In this document: piece after piece, positions 12,272 to 13,693 of the stretch
Layout of the letters: every line of letters starts with the position of its first letter
How positions within the stretch are numbered: position 1 is the first letter of the stretch
NCBI GenBank assembly: GCA_049698095.1
Contig: JBAVXA010000203.1
Span: 1 to 13,693 of the forward strand
DNA: 13,693 nt
Direction of reading: 5' to 3'
DNA from: JBEEJL01 sp049698095
GTDB lineage: Bacteria; Pseudomonadota; Gammaproteobacteria; Burkholderiales; JBEEJL01
Notes under the pieces: model-generated
Database searches by the model: none
What the model saw: only the letters and a program-made list of their open reading frames with translations
Told to the model about the DNA's origin: nothing
Position numbers and translations under genes: made by a program

Positions 12272-13693
12272 ATGGGCCTGATACTCTATCTGCTGACGGC
12301 AGGCCTGATCCTGCTCAATCTCGCCGGTCTGGGCCTTGCCGCGTTACGCTTTTTTCCTCGCTTTGCTCTCGCCCTGCCGGCTGCCGTGCTGGGTGCAGCG
12401 CTGGTGTTATTTTTCCTTGAGCATTTTTTCGGGTTTGGTCAAATTCGCTGGCTTTGGCCGTTCACAACCGCGGCCGCGGCTTACTCGATCTATCTTCATC
12501 GCGCAGCGCTCAAACCGCAGCAGACCGATCTGACTGCGTTCGCCGCGGGCTTCGGCTACGGACTGATCTGGCGCATGGCGTACCCGGACATCGTGCCATC
12601 GTCGGAGCACATGACGGATTTATTTTTCATTTCCAATTATCTTCCCGGCGCGACATTGCCGCCGGACGATCTGTGGTTGTCGTCGCAAAAATTCGACTAT
12701 TACTATGCGTTCCAGCATTACGCGGCAGCGCTGCTGGGGCGCTGGTTCGGGCTTGATGGCGGCACGGCGTACAACTTCGCCTTCTGCGTCGTATTCGGCC
12801 TGCTGTTCGGCCTCGCGTGGTTCACCGCCAGAACCGTGATTGGCGGCCATCGTCGCTACGCCGCTTTGATTGTGGTCACGCTGGCGCTCGGCGGTACCGG
12901 AATTTCGCCGCTTTATCATCTGCTTTATAAAAGCGATATTTTTTCTGCCGCCGACACAACCCGGGCGCTGTGGACGAATACGCGCTTCATCGGTCTGTAT
13001 GACAAGCAGGCCGATACCCCGCTGGCGGAAAAACTGCTCGGCGCCAATCACGCCGCTGGCGTGACGCCGGAATTACCCTTGGAATCACTCGCCTATTTGA
13101 CCTACATCGGCGACTATCATCCGCCGCTGGGCGGATTCGTTTTGCTGCTGCTCGCGCTGGCATGCATCGCGAGGTTGGAGAAAACACCCAACGAGAAGTC
13201 TACGCAGGCGTTACTCGCCTTTTCCGTTCCGCTCTCCATTGTCAGCAACGCCTGGGTATTCCCGCTGCAGGCGCTGCTCATCATGGCCTGGGTCGCCATG
13301 CGCACCCTGCAACGCCGGGCGCCGGACTGGAAATGGCTGGTTATTGGCGCGGCGGCCGGCTTTGCGTTGATTCTCCCGTTCATGTCGCACTTCGCCACGC
13401 AGACCCAATCGGTAACGTTGCGATGGTTGGCCCCGGGCGATCGCGCGCAGCCGATCAAAGTATTCATCATCATCTGGCCATTGCTTGCGCTGGCCGCACT
13501 GGGAATCTGGCAGGCGCGCTCGCGCAAATTGGCGCTGCTATTCTGCCTGATGGTGTTCGGCGTGCTGATTTTTACCAGCCTGCTTTATTTCGAAGACGGC
13601 AACGGCGGTTCCTACAAGCGCTTTAACACCACCCTCAAATGGTGGTCGTGGATTCAGGTTTTTGCCGTGTCCGGAGTAGCCGCGATCAGCCTC
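12272..13693 (+). CDS. Polytopic DUF2298 ('YYY') membrane protein, 3' end beyond the window
   Basis: The frame is open from ATG 12272 to the last base: 474 residues, no stop reached. It is very hydrophobic with many predicted membrane helices and long loops, like GT-C-type proteins. DUF2298 landmarks are visible: a Pro-Pro-Asp-Asp-Leu-Trp loop followed by Phe141-Asp-Tyr143-Tyr-Tyr145, Gly-Asp-Tyr-His-Pro-Pro (280-285, compare Gly-Asp-Leu-His-Pro in family members as I recall them), and Lys-Arg450-Phe-Asn452-Thr-Thr (compare Arg-x-Asn-Thr). Function in this family is not established; a glycosyltransferase-like role in surface glycan assembly is an inference supported by the upstream AlgC gene. 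The ribosome site is weak, and an ATG at 12264 in another frame stops after five codons. Confidence 0.8.
   Translation, partial: MGLILYLLTAGLILLNLAGLGLAALRFFPRFALALPAAVLGAALVLFFLEHFFGFGQIRWLWPFTTAAAAYSIYLHRAALKPQQTDLTAFAAGFGYGLIWRMAYPDIVPSSEHMTDLFFISNYLPGATLPPDDLWLSSQKFDYYYAFQHYAAALLGRWFGLDGGTAYNFAFCVVFGLLFGLAWFTARTVIGGHRRYAALIVVTLALGGTGISPLYHLLYKSDIFSAADTTRALWTNTRFIGLYDKQADTPLAEKLLGANHAAGVTPELPLESLAYLTYIGDYHPPLGGFVLLLLALACIARLEKTPNEKSTQALLAFSVPLSIVSNAWVFPLQALLIMAWVAMRTLQRRAPDWKWLVIGAAAGFALILPFMSHFATQTQSVTLRWLAPGDRAQPIKVFIIIWPLLALAALGIWQARSRKLALLFCLMVFGVLIFTSLLYFEDGNGGSYKRFNTTLKWWSWIQVFAVSGVAAISL

Noticed and set aside
1..13693. Mobile elements, CRISPR arrays, tRNA or rRNA genes
   Set aside because: I saw no transposase, integrase, regularly spaced repeats, tRNA-like cloverleaf or rRNA sequence.

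Overview
The window carries most of a type II secretion system (T2SS, gsp) operon from a Gram-negative proteobacterium. Between two of the gsp genes sits a small, unusual protease/sorting cassette, and downstream are three or four unrelated genes. By eye the DNA is moderately GC-rich with a strong G/C bias at third codon positions. The gene order F-(insert)-G-H-I-J-K-L-M-N, the presence of gspN, the AlgC-type phosphomannomutase and the YheT-type hydrolase suit a beta- or gammaproteobacterium. I lean towards a betaproteobacterium, but the sequence alone does not settle it. All genes read on the + strand.

Region 1 (1-934) is the C-terminal three quarters of gspF, the inner-membrane platform protein. 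Region 2 (935-3872) is the insert. It holds (a) a small lipoprotein whose mature part resembles the inhibitor_I9-type propeptide of the next gene; (b) a secreted subtilisin-family (S8) protease with signal peptide, propeptide, D192/H261/S451 triad, a Pro-Thr stalk and a C-terminal Gly6-Cys / A-D-I-S / hydrophobic / Arg-rich tail that I read as a JDVT-CTERM sorting signal; and (c) a CPBP-family glutamic intramembrane protease that looks like the dedicated JDVT-CTERM processing enzyme (MrtJ type). Cargo, a propeptide-like partner and sorting protease thus lie side by side inside the operon of the secretion machine that probably exports the cargo. This is the most interesting part of the window.

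Region 3 (3873-9417) is gspG (major pseudopilin), gspH, gspI, gspJ and gspK (minor pseudopilins), gspL and gspM (inner-membrane assembly platform) and gspN. Overlapping or nearly abutting reading frames suggest translational coupling. gspC and gspD (outer-membrane secretin) are not in the window, and gspE would be expected upstream of gspF.

Region 4 (9418-9844) holds a short Met-rich hypothetical ORF and a strong Rho-independent terminator built on a perfect 16-bp palindrome. This is the probable end of the transcript.

Region 5 (9845-13693) has a YheT-like alpha/beta hydrolase, an AlgC-like phosphomannomutase/phosphoglucomutase, and the first 474 codons of a polytopic DUF2298 ('YYY') membrane protein that runs off the right edge. 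The last two may act together in making surface carbohydrate.

No rRNA, tRNA, CRISPR array, insertion sequence or phage gene was seen. No database search was run: family names rest on motifs and remembered family features.
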